Positions 17,044 to 26,184 of a stretch of 37,630 nt of DNA are shown piece by piece. The stretch is from IMG/VR virus record IMGVR_UViG_3300027797_001432, positions 1-37,630 of that record. One strand, given 5' to 3'. Below the pieces are notes generated by a model. It saw only the letters and a list, made by a program, of their open reading frames with translations, was not told the origin of the DNA and did no database searches. The first letter of the stretch is position 1. The number at the start of each line of letters is the position of its first letter. Position numbers and translations under genes: made by a program. Source of the stretch: a virus.

Positions 17044-17761
17044 ACTTATCTAAAATTTGAGTAATTAATGGGTTTCTAACATTTTTGGCGTCTTTAAAAT
17101 CATAAAGACCAATTTTATTAACATTTTTAAATCTTTTCAATGCGTCATATAATCCTGATTGAGTCTTGTCTTTATATCGGTCAGTTTGTTCAAGATCCCC
17201 TGATATGAAGAATTTACTATTATAACCAATTCTTGTTACCAATAGTTTCATCTGATTAGGGGTTGAGTTCTGAGCTTCTTCAAAAATAAGAATTGAGTTA
17301 TCGATATTCATACCTCTCATATATGCCAAAGCAAATACCTCAATGATATCGGCCTTTTTTAATTCTTCCCTTGCCTCTTTACCAATGATTTTATTTAAAA
17401 GGTAATACGAGGGAAAAATGTAAGGGTCTAATTTTTCTTCTAAGTTTCCAGGTAAAGATCCTAATTTTTCTTCGGCTTCAACCGCAGGTCTAACAATAAT
17501 TATTTTCTCGTAAGAGTTGTTCGGATCAATTAACAAATCAACCGCCGCCTTCATTGAAATGAAACTTTTACCGACTCCTGCAGGTCCTGAACAAATTGTG
17601 ATTTCTTTTTCTTTCAGAAGGTTATAATATTCTTCTTGATGGTCAGATAAAAATTTATTTTTTTGTTTCTTTTTTATTATTGTATTAATAAAATCTTTTT
17701 TGGAAATTGGTTGTGATGTTGGGGTTTCTTCTTTTTGTGGTACTATTTTTTTTCTTGTCAT
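17024..17761 (-). CDS. phoH: PhoH-like ATPase
   Basis: 245 aa, a PhoH-type P-loop ATPase, common in marine and T4-like phages; its role in infection is unsettled (an RNA-related or stress function has been proposed). Walker A GPAGVGKS is at 59-66 and is followed by IIIVRPAVEAEEKLGSLPG, a family signature. Walker B is SILIFEEAQN (156-165), and sensor motif ISGDLEQTD is at 186-194. A basic N-terminal 35 residues precede the core. The start lies after a 50-base gap, so this gene may have a separate leader. Confidence 0.92.
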   Translation of the reverse strand: MTRKKIVPQKEETPTSQPISKKDFINTIIKKKQKNKFLSDHQEEYYNLLKEKEITICSGPAGVGKSFISMKAAVDLLIDPNNSYEKIIIVRPAVEAEEKLGSLPGNLEEKLDPYIFPSYYLLNKIIGKEAREELKKADIIEVFALAYMRGMNIDNSILIFEEAQNSTPNQMKLLVTRIGYNSKFFISGDLEQTDRYKDKTQSGLYDALKRFKNVNKIGLYDFKDAKNVRNPLITQILDKYEENRD

Positions 17762-17811
17762 TTTAAATTATTATTTGTTTATTATGTTAACTGATTATTC
17801 TACATAGAGTT

Positions 17812-18522
17812 TTATTTACCTCTCAGTTCATAACCTTCTTCATCGTGTCGACAAGTTAAGTCATTAATATATTTACTTTTTAATTTATTATTAACAATAA
17901 ATTTAGAGACCCTACTCCAGTATTCCGCATCTCCAGGAGACCCAACTGTACCTGTTTCTTTAAACAAATCAATATATCTTAATGGAATAGTTTTAATATT
18001 CATACAAACTGAAGAATGTATTACCCCGCAAGGAACGGGTAAAAAATCAATATACTTATCGTTAGATGTTATTCTTGGTAAATATCCATTCTTATAGGTT
18101 GATTTGGTGATAATAAAATCTGTTTTATCATTATTAACTAATTTGGCTATCTCTTCTAAGTGGTTTGGATACCAAAAATCGTCGTGATTTAAAAAACAAA
18201 CGTAATCTATATTTTCTTTTACACAAAGATCCATAGCGTAATTTGTGGCAAAAGTTCCGGCATATGACCATAAAGCTTGTTTGTTATCACCATATACATC
18301 CCTTTCGTGCGCGAATTCTAAATTCTCACAATAATTGTCGGTTAAACTTATTAATTTTTTATATTGGTTAAACTCAATTTCGTCTTCATACCTATCCCCT
18401 ATTAAAAATATTTTATAATTTTTATATGTTTGGTTTAATACGGAATTTAGAGTATTTGTTAAATACTCAATAGTCTTACCGTCTTTTCTTTTATATGTAC
18501 AAATTATTACCCCTATTTTCAT
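17812..18522 (-). CDS. Glycosyltransferase, family 2
   Basis: 236 aa, GT-A fold. KIGVIICTYKRKDGKTIEYL and TLNSVLNQTYKNYKIFLIGD are typical GT2 N-terminal elements; NHDDFWYPNHLEEI holds the DxD-type metal site; a late TGTVGSPGDAEYWSRVSKF lies where the catalytic base (Asp/Glu) is expected. It starts 4 bases inside the GNAT-methyltransferase fusion gene (ATGA). Specificity unknown. Confidence 0.85.
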   Translation of the reverse strand: MKIGVIICTYKRKDGKTIEYLTNTLNSVLNQTYKNYKIFLIGDRYEDEIEFNQYKKLISLTDNYCENLEFAHERDVYGDNKQALWSYAGTFATNYAMDLCVKENIDYVCFLNHDDFWYPNHLEEIAKLVNNDKTDFIITKSTYKNGYLPRITSNDKYIDFLPVPCGVIHSSVCMNIKTIPLRYIDLFKETGTVGSPGDAEYWSRVSKFIVNNKLKSKYINDLTCRHDEEGYELRGK

Positions 18523-19688
18523 TTTTTTCCTTTTTTACAAACAAACATTATACTAGAACATAGATCAGGATATTGTTGGCCTAATTTAAAACAACCATCC
18601 AAATATTCTTTAGAAATAATGTCAGTACTTAATAATCTGTCCCATTGAAAGTTGGCTAAAGCCTTAAAAAAAATTCCACTCCTATGTAAGATTTCTAAAC
18701 CTGATTCTGTTATATCTCGTTCTAAAGTATCTAACGTATAGGTTATATTGTGTCCGTGTTTTTTTTCTGATTCGGTAATCGCATTATTGTTTGATATAAG
18801 ACCCATTTTAACCGCAATTTGTCTGGACGGAGCATTTGCATTTGGACAAACAACAAATAAGACACCGTCATCTGTTAACCAGTTATCGTTTATTTTTTTT
18901 AATAACCTTACAGGGTTATCTATATGTTCTAAAACATGAGTTAAAATAACGTTATCAAACTTTTCTGACATATTTAAATCCTCAAAAGTCGATAAGATAA
19001 TGTTTACATCATTATTAAATTTTTTATTTGCAATCTTAACCGCATCTTCAGATCCCTCAATACAAGTTATTTTTTTAAAAAAAGGAATAATTTTTTCTGT
19101 AAAATCTCCTTTATAACTACCTAATTCTAAAACATTATCTCCTTTAAAAAAAGGGATAAAAGATTTAACCATGTAGTTGTGCATCACATCAAAATCAAAG
19201 TTGTAAGAGTATTTGTGATCTTTAGTGTCTAAAGATTCTTCATTATAATTTCTTGTTGTATCTAATTTCATAATTAACTTATTTTCAGTTTGATCATTTA
19301 TTTTAAATTTATTTCTTTTATAAAATTTAATAGCATTTAGGTTATTTTTAAATACTTCTAAGGTTATTTCACAATAATTTTGAGATATTACATATTCTTT
19401 ACAATTATATAATAGTTCTTTGGCAATACCATTTTTTTGATAATTGTACTCAACGCTTACATTAGTAATAAAGGATGTTTTATTTTTTGGGTTGGTGTAT
19501 AGAACTAACAACCCAATTAAGTTGGAGTTATGGTAACATTCAAATCTTACTCCCTTATTATGTAATTTTTTAGAATACATTTCTATGTCAACATAATCAC
19601 CTAAACTTGGGGTAAATAGATTTGAGCATTTTTTTAAATGGTCTGTAATGTTCTCTAAACTAGAATTATTTACTTTATACTCAAACAT
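18519..19688 (-). CDS. Fusion of GNAT acetyltransferase and SAM methyltransferase
   Basis: 389 aa. Residues 1-142 form a GNAT N-acetyltransferase: FITNVSVEYNYQKNGIAKEL holds the acetyl-CoA binding motif (Q84-K-N-G-I-A), followed by NLNAIKFYKRNKF. Residues 160-389 form a class I SAM methyltransferase: NVLELGSYKGDF (motif I), CIEGS (acidic strand 2), and LTHVLEHIDNPVRLLKKI. Such modules decorate nucleotide sugars or glycans (N-acetylation plus O-methylation), consistent with neighbouring glycosyltransferases. The fusion appears genuine, with no internal stop or frameshift, and the linker is about 18 residues. Confidence 0.8.
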   Translation of the reverse strand: MFEYKVNNSSLENITDHLKKCSNLFTPSLGDYVDIEMYSKKLHNKGVRFECYHNSNLIGLLVLYTNPKNKTSFITNVSVEYNYQKNGIAKELLYNCKEYVISQNYCEITLEVFKNNLNAIKFYKRNKFKINDQTENKLIMKLDTTRNYNEESLDTKDHKYSYNFDFDVMHNYMVKSFIPFFKGDNVLELGSYKGDFTEKIIPFFKKITCIEGSEDAVKIANKKFNNDVNIILSTFEDLNMSEKFDNVILTHVLEHIDNPVRLLKKINDNWLTDDGVLFVVCPNANAPSRQIAVKMGLISNNNAITESEKKHGHNITYTLDTLERDITESGLEILHRSGIFFKALANFQWDRLLSTDIISKEYLDGCFKLGQQYPDLCSSIMFVCKKGKK

Positions 19689-20649
19689 TTTTTTCTAAGA
19701 TTGCTAAACCAAAACCATATTTACCAAAATCATTGCCGTTATAAGTCATATATGTTTCATTATTTATTTTAAAAACGTGAGGGTAGTGTTGCATTGTACT
19801 GTCCCACCCGCCTTCTGAATAGGATATTCCTGACTCACTGTCTTTACGATTCCAATTGAATAAATCTTTTGACGTTGCGTAACCTATTTTATATCCTCTC
19901 CCTAAAGTCTCTCTAAAATCTGTCCCCTCTCTGTACACAAAATACATATGATATTCTCCGTTATATTCAAAAACATCGGGACCTGCTTGGCATTCATTTT
20001 CACCTAAAACATCGTTTATAATATTTTTATTATATCTTTCCCATTTTATTCCATCTTTAGATGTTGCCATTCTATTTTTATAAATTATTTCTGGTCTACC
20101 GTTTACGTTTATCCATTTTGTTCCTGATAAATAAAACATAAACCATTCATTATTAAATTTTCTAATTTTTGGTCCACTAATAACAAAAGGTTCGTCTAAA
20201 TCTGCAGAAATGATTGGTCCTTTACCTAATCTTTTAAATGTTTCTCCATTATCATAACTAATCGCAACCCCAATTGAGGTGTTAAATGGTACTGATTGTC
20301 CTCTTGTCCATCCCGCATAATAGAAAAGAATTTTGTCTCCATCAACAATATTAGAAGATGGATAAACCGCAAATTCATCAAATGTTCCTAATTCCCCTAG
20401 ATCCATTATTGGTTTATCTGAAACTCTTATTATTTTAGTTAGATCTTCTTTATCAACGTCTAAAAATGTGGTGTATGATTTTGCAAATCCATTTATATCG
20501 TTTTCAGGTCTACAAGAAAAATATATCCTTACAACCTCATCCAATACTAAAGTATGAGTACATTGGGAGTGGGTCTTCATCCAAGACCGATCAATCCCAT
20601 CATTCCATTTTGTTGGATCAAATATATGTCCTAGTTTTTTCCATTTCAT
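19681..20649 (-). CDS. Five-bladed beta-propeller glycosidase-like protein (GH43/GH32/GH130-like)
   Basis: 322 aa. Repeated blade patterns can be seen: IYFSCRPENDINGFAKS, ILFYYAGWTRGQS, GVAISYDNGETFKRLGKG, EWFMFYLSGTKW, RMATSKDGIKWERY, EYHMYFVYREG and KIGYATSKDLFNWNR. Acidic residues at blade starts, such as in GPKIRKFNNEW and AGPDVFEYNGEYHMYF, would sit in the active-site funnel. Enzymes of this group hydrolyse or phosphorolyse glycosides, but relatives in polysaccharide clusters often have no assigned reaction. No signal peptide, so it acts in the cytosol if enzymatic. It overlaps the WbqC-like gene by 4 bases. Confidence 0.72.
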   Translation of the reverse strand: MKWKKLGHIFDPTKWNDGIDRSWMKTHSQCTHTLVLDEVVRIYFSCRPENDINGFAKSYTTFLDVDKEDLTKIIRVSDKPIMDLGELGTFDEFAVYPSSNIVDGDKILFYYAGWTRGQSVPFNTSIGVAISYDNGETFKRLGKGPIISADLDEPFVISGPKIRKFNNEWFMFYLSGTKWINVNGRPEIIYKNRMATSKDGIKWERYNKNIINDVLGENECQAGPDVFEYNGEYHMYFVYREGTDFRETLGRGYKIGYATSKDLFNWNRKDSESGISYSEGGWDSTMQHYPHVFKINNETYMTYNGNDFGKYGFGLAILEKNV

Positions 20650-21353
20650 ATTAAAGTATAATTATTTAAATATTCTTTTATTTGGTCTCTTGAATTAAAC
20701 ATCATTACATCAATTATTGACAACCAAGGAACAAATTCATTATTAAATTGTGTATATTGGATTGGGTTTGATTTGATGAAATTGAGTTCAATATTATTTT
20801 GTTTAAAGGTTTCTTTGTTATATAATTCTACCCCACCTATAGAGTTTATATAAATATCCGCATTTTGTTCTTTACATAAGGATAAGACTTTATCTTGAGA
20901 TTTCAAAGTATGGTCTGTATCTATTGTAGAAGAGATTATAATAGGTGTTTTAATTTCTAAATGATCATTCATTAAAACGATACTATCGTATATAAATTTA
21001 AATAAATTAACCTCAGAATTATTTAAACATTTTGAAATTAACTCAAATGTTTCTTGAAAATAAGGGGATTTACCATATGAAGACTTAATAATATTTAACA
21101 TCTTACTTTTATCTTTCTCCCATGACTTAGATAATTCTCGTTTTACTACATCTAAATAATCTGAGTCTTTTTTAATGGGTAAGGTAATAAGATGGTCTTT
21201 TCCATTTGATAAGATGCGGTTTCGGTTTATCCATCCTTTTTTAGTGTATTGGATATTATCATATATAACAAACATATCAACAGAATTTATTAATTGGAAA
21301 TAACCAATGTATGGCATAAAATAAGGTTGCATTATTGCAATTTTTTTACTCAT
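20646..21353 (-). CDS. WbqC-like family protein
   Basis: 235 aa, the usual length for WbqC-like proteins of O-antigen and capsule clusters. MSKKIAIMQPYFMPYIGYFQ, then FVIYDNIQYTKKGWINRNRI are the family signature; LPIKK and the C-terminal PWLSIIDVMMFN also fit. The biochemical role of the family is not settled; it is often thought to act in acyl or amino transfer onto amino sugars. It is coupled by 4-base overlaps to both neighbours. Confidence 0.85.
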   Translation of the reverse strand: MSKKIAIMQPYFMPYIGYFQLINSVDMFVIYDNIQYTKKGWINRNRILSNGKDHLITLPIKKDSDYLDVVKRELSKSWEKDKSKMLNIIKSSYGKSPYFQETFELISKCLNNSEVNLFKFIYDSIVLMNDHLEIKTPIIISSTIDTDHTLKSQDKVLSLCKEQNADIYINSIGGVELYNKETFKQNNIELNFIKSNPIQYTQFNNEFVPWLSIIDVMMFNSRDQIKEYLNNYTLI

Positions 21354-22045
21354 ATTTTATTAAATCTTTTTTTTAATTTTGTTATATATTCTATACCTTC
21401 TCTTATTGCATTATTTTTTTCCTCTGTTGACAAACCAGACCAAGCTCCACCAACAGGATTATATGTGGTCATAAAACTATTAATATAATACATATCCCCA
21501 ACAAGAAAAAGATAATTTTGCATAATACTGTCCGGAGTGTCATCTTGTGTTATATTTTCTATATTAGAACATCTAATAACTCTAGACGACGTATGACTTA
21601 AAGATGTGAACTCTTCATATTTATATATTTTTGTCTCGTAATTATGTTCTATTAGTGGGTTTTTTTTCACTATTGTGTTATGGGAACTAAAAGAACAATT
21701 TTTGTTTTTTTCTAATAAATCTACTTGTAATTGTAATTTATTTTGGTCGCACCAATAGTCATCACCATCACAATAAGCAAGATAATCATTATCTAAATTT
21801 AATTTAATTGCGTTATAATAATTATATTTTGGTCCTAAATTTTTTTTATTTGTGTTTAGTATAATTTTGTTTGGGTATTTTTTAACATACTCATTACAAA
21901 TATTAGTCGTATTGTCAGTAGAACAATCATCTGTAATAAATATTTTATGATCATATTTAATATTTTGGTTAAGTATAGATTCAATACATCTGGTTATATA
22001 TTTTTCGTGATTATATGTCACAATAATAGATGTTACTTTTAACAT
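21350..22045 (-). CDS. Glycosyltransferase, family 2
   Basis: 231 aa. VTSIIVTYNHEKYITRCIES and ILNQNIKYDHKIFITDDCST are canonical GT2 motifs. YCDGDDYWCDQNKL holds the DxD. The C-terminal region is short, with GAWSGLSTEEK. It lies 12 bases after the DegT-like gene. Probably transfers a sugar in the same pathway as its neighbours. Confidence 0.87.
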   Translation of the reverse strand: MLKVTSIIVTYNHEKYITRCIESILNQNIKYDHKIFITDDCSTDNTTNICNEYVKKYPNKIILNTNKKNLGPKYNYYNAIKLNLDNDYLAYCDGDDYWCDQNKLQLQVDLLEKNKNCSFSSHNTIVKKNPLIEHNYETKIYKYEEFTSLSHTSSRVIRCSNIENITQDDTPDSIMQNYLFLVGDMYYINSFMTTYNPVGGAWSGLSTEEKNNAIREGIEYITKLKKRFNKI

Positions 22046-22057
22046 ATTAACAAATAT

Positions 22058-22699
22058 TTATTTTTTATATATCTCAAATTTAGATAAATCAGGATATGGC
22101 ATTTCTAAGTCCTCATTGTGTTTTGGGGTTTCTCCATGGTAAAATTGGTTCATGAGAAGCAACCCACGAGCGGCTAGTTCAGGCATCATATAAAAATTCC
22201 AACCTAACATATCAAAATTATCATCATGGTATGAACATTCTCTTCTACCACTATATCTTGCCCTTTTAAACCAAAGATACGCATCATGATTGTCGGTTAA
22301 AATTGCCCCACCTTTTGAAAGTTTAAAATGTTTGTAGGGACCTGTAAATGAAATACACATATGAGTATTTGGTATATACATATTATGAGTAAAACTTAAT
22401 GCGGAATCCCAAACATTACTACCAACTAAATTATAGGACCCTTTTATTGTCTTACCCTCAACAGGTAAAAAATTTACTTTTAAACCTGCATGTATAATTT
22501 CACATGGAACAGAGGGGTATGTCCTTGAAGGTATTGATATTGTTTCTTCTGTTATACTTTTTTTTACATTTTTTTCATAAAAAAGAGATAAGAATAACGC
22601 ATTACTTTGGTTATCAACAGTGACCACATACGGGGCTCCCGTATAGTCAGATAAAGATTTTTCAAAATCTTCGGTTATTTTATAAACACCATTTGCCAT
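22058..22699 (-). CDS. Short DegT/DnrJ/EryC1-like sugar aminotransferase
   Basis: 213 aa, against about 370 in typical DegT enzymes, which make amino sugars with PLP. YVVTVDNQSNALFLSLF resembles the N-terminal cofactor region; ISIPSRTYPSVPCEIIHAG follows as in DegT. SFTGPYKHFKLSKGGAILTD is the PLP-lysine region, with Lys123 at the expected spacing from the GG pair. The C-terminal domain that normally follows is largely absent; the protein ends after ARGLLLMNQFYHGET. Similar short versions appear to exist in T4-like cyanophages (from memory). It may be a binding or isomerase-like remnant, or a complete minimal form. No frameshift is evident. Confidence 0.68.
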   Translation of the reverse strand: MANGVYKITEDFEKSLSDYTGAPYVVTVDNQSNALFLSLFYEKNVKKSITEETISIPSRTYPSVPCEIIHAGLKVNFLPVEGKTIKGSYNLVGSNVWDSALSFTHNMYIPNTHMCISFTGPYKHFKLSKGGAILTDNHDAYLWFKRARYSGRRECSYHDDNFDMLGWNFYMMPELAARGLLLMNQFYHGETPKHNEDLEMPYPDLSKFEIYKK

Positions 22700-22701
22700 T
22701 T

Positions 22702-24216
22702 TTAAACTATTATAATTTTGTCTTTTATTTTTTCATTTACATTTTCATTAATCATAGGAATAAAATTATGATTGTAATCATAAATAAAGTCTTCGTCTTT
22801 TTTTGGGTCTTCGTTTCTTGTTTTAGATTCATAGTGGTAAGCAACACAATCCCCACAAATATAATTTTTATGGTTACCACATAATAATTTAATATTTAAT
22901 TCCACATCTTCTAAACAAGAAATGTAATTTTCATTAAACATACCTTGTTTAATAAATGTGGTTTTTCTTACCAATAACAAACCTCCAGTACTTCCGATCA
23001 CCTCTTTTAAATTATTATGGTAGTTATAATAGTTTTTAAAATTAAGATGACCTAAACCAAATGAATTATTCTTTCTACTTAATGAAATAAAAATACCATC
23101 ATGTTGTACAGTATTATCCTCAAAATGTAATCTACAACCAACGCTACCCGTATTTTTGTGTTCATTAAAAACGTTTAACATTCCGGATATTACATCATTT
23201 AAAATTTTAATATCGTTATTACAGAATAGTAAAAATTCATAATCATCACTAATTTGGTTTTTAACTACATCATTATTTATTTTTGCAAAATTATAATAAT
23301 CGTAAGTGATTAATTTTACATTACCAATCGGTAGTATTTTATTTTTTATAATTTCTAGTTCATCATTATTTGACCCTGTGTCCGCAATAAAGACATCAAA
23401 AATATTTGAGTCGCAATTATCATAAAATGATTTTACACATTCGTGTAACATACTAACATTTCCTTTTGTTGGTATTATAACTGCAATTTTTTTAAACTTT
23501 TTAAATTGTTTACGTTTTATTTGTGGAGCATAGACTGACTCAGGTTTTAAATCTAAAGGTAATTTATCTCCCCACTTAGCAACAAATTTATTTTTACTCT
23601 CCCAAAATTCCTGGTTGGGCTGACCTACTGATTGGTGAGTAATTTCAAATGAGGTAGTAACACCAATTTTAACATCATCAAGGTAATTTGGAATACAAAA
23701 TCCGTGATCATAAAAATGGAACTTACCAATTGTTTCATCAAAGGTATGTTTAATTTTTGTTTTGTCAAAAGAAATAAATAAACCATCAATTGTTACAACA
23801 GGGATTATAAAAGGTAATTTAGGTGAATATCTACTTAACCATTTTTTTTGTCCGTCAGGGTGGTGATAAACTTGACCCACCATAGTCTGACTTAATTTTT
23901 CCCAATATACTCCCGACTCAGGAAAGTAACAAGATCCTGCCTTTCCTATAATTCCAAATTCAGGATTAGATACGAAATCATTAATTAATTTTTTACCCCA
24001 ATTTTTTTCTAATTTAATGTCGTTGTGACAACAAACTATAATATTGTGTTTAGATTCTTTAATACCTTTATTATAAAGTTCGGATAATGAATACTGGTTG
24101 TGGTTTATGTACTCCAATATTTGGATGTTATCAATACCTGATGTTTGTAATAAATGTTGTTTAAATTTAGAATTATATTCTAAGTCTTTATGTGTTGAGT
24201 ATAATATTGTTATCAT
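22702..24216 (-). CDS. Tandem glycosyltransferase with two GT2-like modules
   Basis: 504 aa. Module 1 (about 1-235): ITILYSTHKDLEYN, IIVCCHNDIKLEKNWGKK with the HNDI metal-site equivalent, then VTIDGLFISFDK and a DHGF element. Module 2 (about 243-504): IAVIIPTKGNVSMLHECVKS, FLLFCNNDIKILNDVI, STGGLLLVRKTTFIKQG and CLEDVELNIKLL, a canonical GT2 set with ED as catalytic base. The two modules could add alternating sugars. A C-terminal 35-residue tail is charged and has no known role. Confidence 0.82.
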   Translation of the reverse strand: MITILYSTHKDLEYNSKFKQHLLQTSGIDNIQILEYINHNQYSLSELYNKGIKESKHNIIVCCHNDIKLEKNWGKKLINDFVSNPEFGIIGKAGSCYFPESGVYWEKLSQTMVGQVYHHPDGQKKWLSRYSPKLPFIIPVVTIDGLFISFDKTKIKHTFDETIGKFHFYDHGFCIPNYLDDVKIGVTTSFEITHQSVGQPNQEFWESKNKFVAKWGDKLPLDLKPESVYAPQIKRKQFKKFKKIAVIIPTKGNVSMLHECVKSFYDNCDSNIFDVFIADTGSNNDELEIIKNKILPIGNVKLITYDYYNFAKINNDVVKNQISDDYEFLLFCNNDIKILNDVISGMLNVFNEHKNTGSVGCRLHFEDNTVQHDGIFISLSRKNNSFGLGHLNFKNYYNYHNNLKEVIGSTGGLLLVRKTTFIKQGMFNENYISCLEDVELNIKLLCGNHKNYICGDCVAYHYESKTRNEDPKKDEDFIYDYNHNFIPMINENVNEKIKDKIIIV

Positions 24217-24234
24217 AGTTTTCTAAATTCATTT

Positions 24235-24837
24235 TTATATACCAGTACTCCCAAACCCGTTGTCGGATCTATCTTTATTTTCAACCTCAGAAACTTTAAC
24301 AATGTCAATCCATTTACCACAAACAACAGGACATAAAACCGCTTGAGCTATTTTCATTCCTTTTGTTACTATAAAGTCTTCTTTATTTGTGTTAAATAAT
24401 ATTACTTTTATTTCTCCTGTATATCCTTGATCAACAGTTCCTGGCGAATTTAAAACAAATAACCCTTGGTTTAATGCCAATCCACTTTTAGATCTAATTT
24501 GTATTTCATGATTTTCGGGAACATCAATTACAATTCCTGTTGGGATTAGTTGTCTACCCATAGATGGTATTACAAATTCATCTACAGAATATAAATCCAC
24601 ACCAGAATCTGTGTCATATGCAAATTTAGGTAAAACTGCGTCCCCGTGAATTAATTTAATTTTCATTTGAACTTTAGGGACATCTTCGGTAAAAACCCTT
24701 TCCAACTCATTAAGATCAATACCATACTCATTCATTAGAGCTTCTAACTCTAAGTCATCATTTACTTCATTCTCACTAAATAAACTTTCAAGATCTTTAG
24801 TTTGTGATAATATTTTATTTAATTGATTTTTATCCAT
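24235..24837 (-). CDS. dut: dUTPase (deoxyuridine triphosphate nucleotidohydrolase)
   Basis: Hydrolyses dUTP to dUMP and pyrophosphate, limiting uracil in phage DNA and feeding dTMP synthesis. All five motifs of the trimeric family are visible: AYDTDSGVDLYS (73-84), RSKSG (115-119), GTVDQGYTGEIKVILFN (133-149), KGMKIAQAVLCP (159-170) and RSDNGFGSTG (190-199). An N-terminal extension of about 57 acidic helical residues precedes the core, which is not part of the usual enzyme. One-base overlap with the upstream exonuclease gene. Confidence 0.96.
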   Translation of the reverse strand: MDKNQLNKILSQTKDLESLFSENEVNDDLELEALMNEYGIDLNELERVFTEDVPKVQMKIKLIHGDAVLPKFAYDTDSGVDLYSVDEFVIPSMGRQLIPTGIVIDVPENHEIQIRSKSGLALNQGLFVLNSPGTVDQGYTGEIKVILFNTNKEDFIVTKGMKIAQAVLCPVVCGKWIDIVKVSEVENKDRSDNGFGSTGI

Positions 24838-25538
24838 TATTTTAAATTTTTTAATTGTTTTATGAATTCAACTAACACATCAACATCTTTTTCACAATAC
24901 TCGGCAATTTGGGGTAATTTTTGTTCTACCCAATAAGCGTGATGTACTTTATCTCCTGTTATTTCTCCGTCTTTAGGTGTTGGTATTCCCATTGTGGAAC
25001 AAACCAAATCTAAGGAACCTATTGACGTGTAAGAACCATATTGCCAAATTTCTTTTGTGTCAATTGCTTTAACCTCCCAAGGCTTCGTATCGTAAGATGG
25101 TAATAACTTAGACGGTAAAATTCCGTTTATTATCATTCTTTTTGCCAACATAGGAATATCAAAATTCTTTAAGTTATGACCACATAGATAGAAATCTAAT
25201 TTATGACATCTATCGAGAAGACTTCTCACTTGTGTTAATAAAACTTTTTCATCATCACCTGAGAATGTTTGTTTTTTTACTTCTCCGTTATCCATAACAA
25301 ACGCCATAGAAACACAAACAATTTTTGCAAACTCAGGAACTAATGCTGATCGTTTTTTAAAAACTTCTTCTATTGATAATCCATTATCTTCTGGAAATCT
25401 TTTTTGAAACCAATCAAAATATTTCTCAAACTGTTCTGCAATTTCAGGACTAAATCTTTCGCAAGATTCTAAATCAGGACAACCTCCAACAGTTTCAATG
25501 TCAAGGAATAAAATTTTTGTTATAGGTACGTTAATCAT
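24837..25538 (-). CDS. 3'-5' exonuclease, DnaQ-like (DEDDy)
   Basis: 233 aa, like the predicted exonucleases related to the proofreading domain of B-family polymerases. Asp13-Ile-Glu15 (FLDIET) is Exo I; CGHNLKNFDIPML (119-131) is Exo II with Asp127; YCEKD (214-218) is Exo III of the DEDDy type. All four metal ligands are present. IDTKEIWQYGSYTSIGSLDL fits the PF10108-like family. It is a stand-alone nuclease with no polymerase domain, coupled to dUTPase, so probably in nucleotide or DNA metabolism of the phage. Confidence 0.88.
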   Translation of the reverse strand: MINVPITKILFLDIETVGGCPDLESCERFSPEIAEQFEKYFDWFQKRFPEDNGLSIEEVFKKRSALVPEFAKIVCVSMAFVMDNGEVKKQTFSGDDEKVLLTQVRSLLDRCHKLDFYLCGHNLKNFDIPMLAKRMIINGILPSKLLPSYDTKPWEVKAIDTKEIWQYGSYTSIGSLDLVCSTMGIPTPKDGEITGDKVHHAYWVEQKLPQIAEYCEKDVDVLVEFIKQLKNLK

Positions 25539-25540
25539 CT

Positions 25541-26182
25541 TTATACTATTTTTCTTATAATAAATTCATTACTACTTTTTAAATCTGGATTATTGGTTTT
25601 TTTTATTAAATCATAATTTAAACTACCAATAATTTCGTATTCATTTTTATCTAAATTATTTACAATATCATTTACCGCAGGATAAACGCCAGGACTATGA
25701 ACATCATCTAAGTAGTCGTCAAAAACTATGAAACCTCCAGGTAAAACCAAATCTTTATAGTTTTCAAAGTCTTTTATGACCGCATTATATTTATGGTCAC
25801 CATCAATAAATAAAATATCAACATTTTTAATTAAATCGTAAACTTTTTTAATTGTTTCTTCTGATTTAGAATCCCCCTCAATATAATCATATTCGCAATT
25901 GTCATGTTTAAAGTTGTTAACATTTTTTATTGGAATTTCTTTTTTTATTGGGTATCCTATGTCGACGCTGATTATTTTTTTAACTTTTTGGTTTTTAGAC
26001 ATTAAAGATGCGGATCCTCCCGCAAAAGTTCCTATTTCCATGTATGTGATATTATCTTTATCAATATTTTCACATAAATCATAAAGAATATGAAAATGAT
26101 TGTGAAAAGTATGTCTTTCCATATTTTTTATAATTTCATTAACTATGTTTAATGAAATTTCAGTTATATTAATATTTGTCAT
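25541..26182 (-). CDS. Class I SAM methyltransferase (CmcI/Methyltransf_24-like)
   Basis: 213 aa. ITYMEIGTFAGGSASLMS is SAM motif I; IISVDIG is the acidic strand 2; DILFIDGDHKYNAVIKDFEN and LPGGFIVFDDYLDD are characteristic of the Methyltransf_24/CmcI group, which often methylates sugars or small metabolites. It lies 2 bases after the GT4-like gene and 2 bases before the exonuclease gene. A role in O-methylation of a glycan is inferred from context. Confidence 0.82.
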   Translation of the reverse strand: MTNINITEISLNIVNEIIKNMERHTFHNHFHILYDLCENIDKDNITYMEIGTFAGGSASLMSKNQKVKKIISVDIGYPIKKEIPIKNVNNFKHDNCEYDYIEGDSKSEETIKKVYDLIKNVDILFIDGDHKYNAVIKDFENYKDLVLPGGFIVFDDYLDDVHSPGVYPAVNDIVNNLDKNEYEIIGSLNYDLIKKTNNPDLKSSNEFIIRKIV

Positions 26183-26184
26183 TA

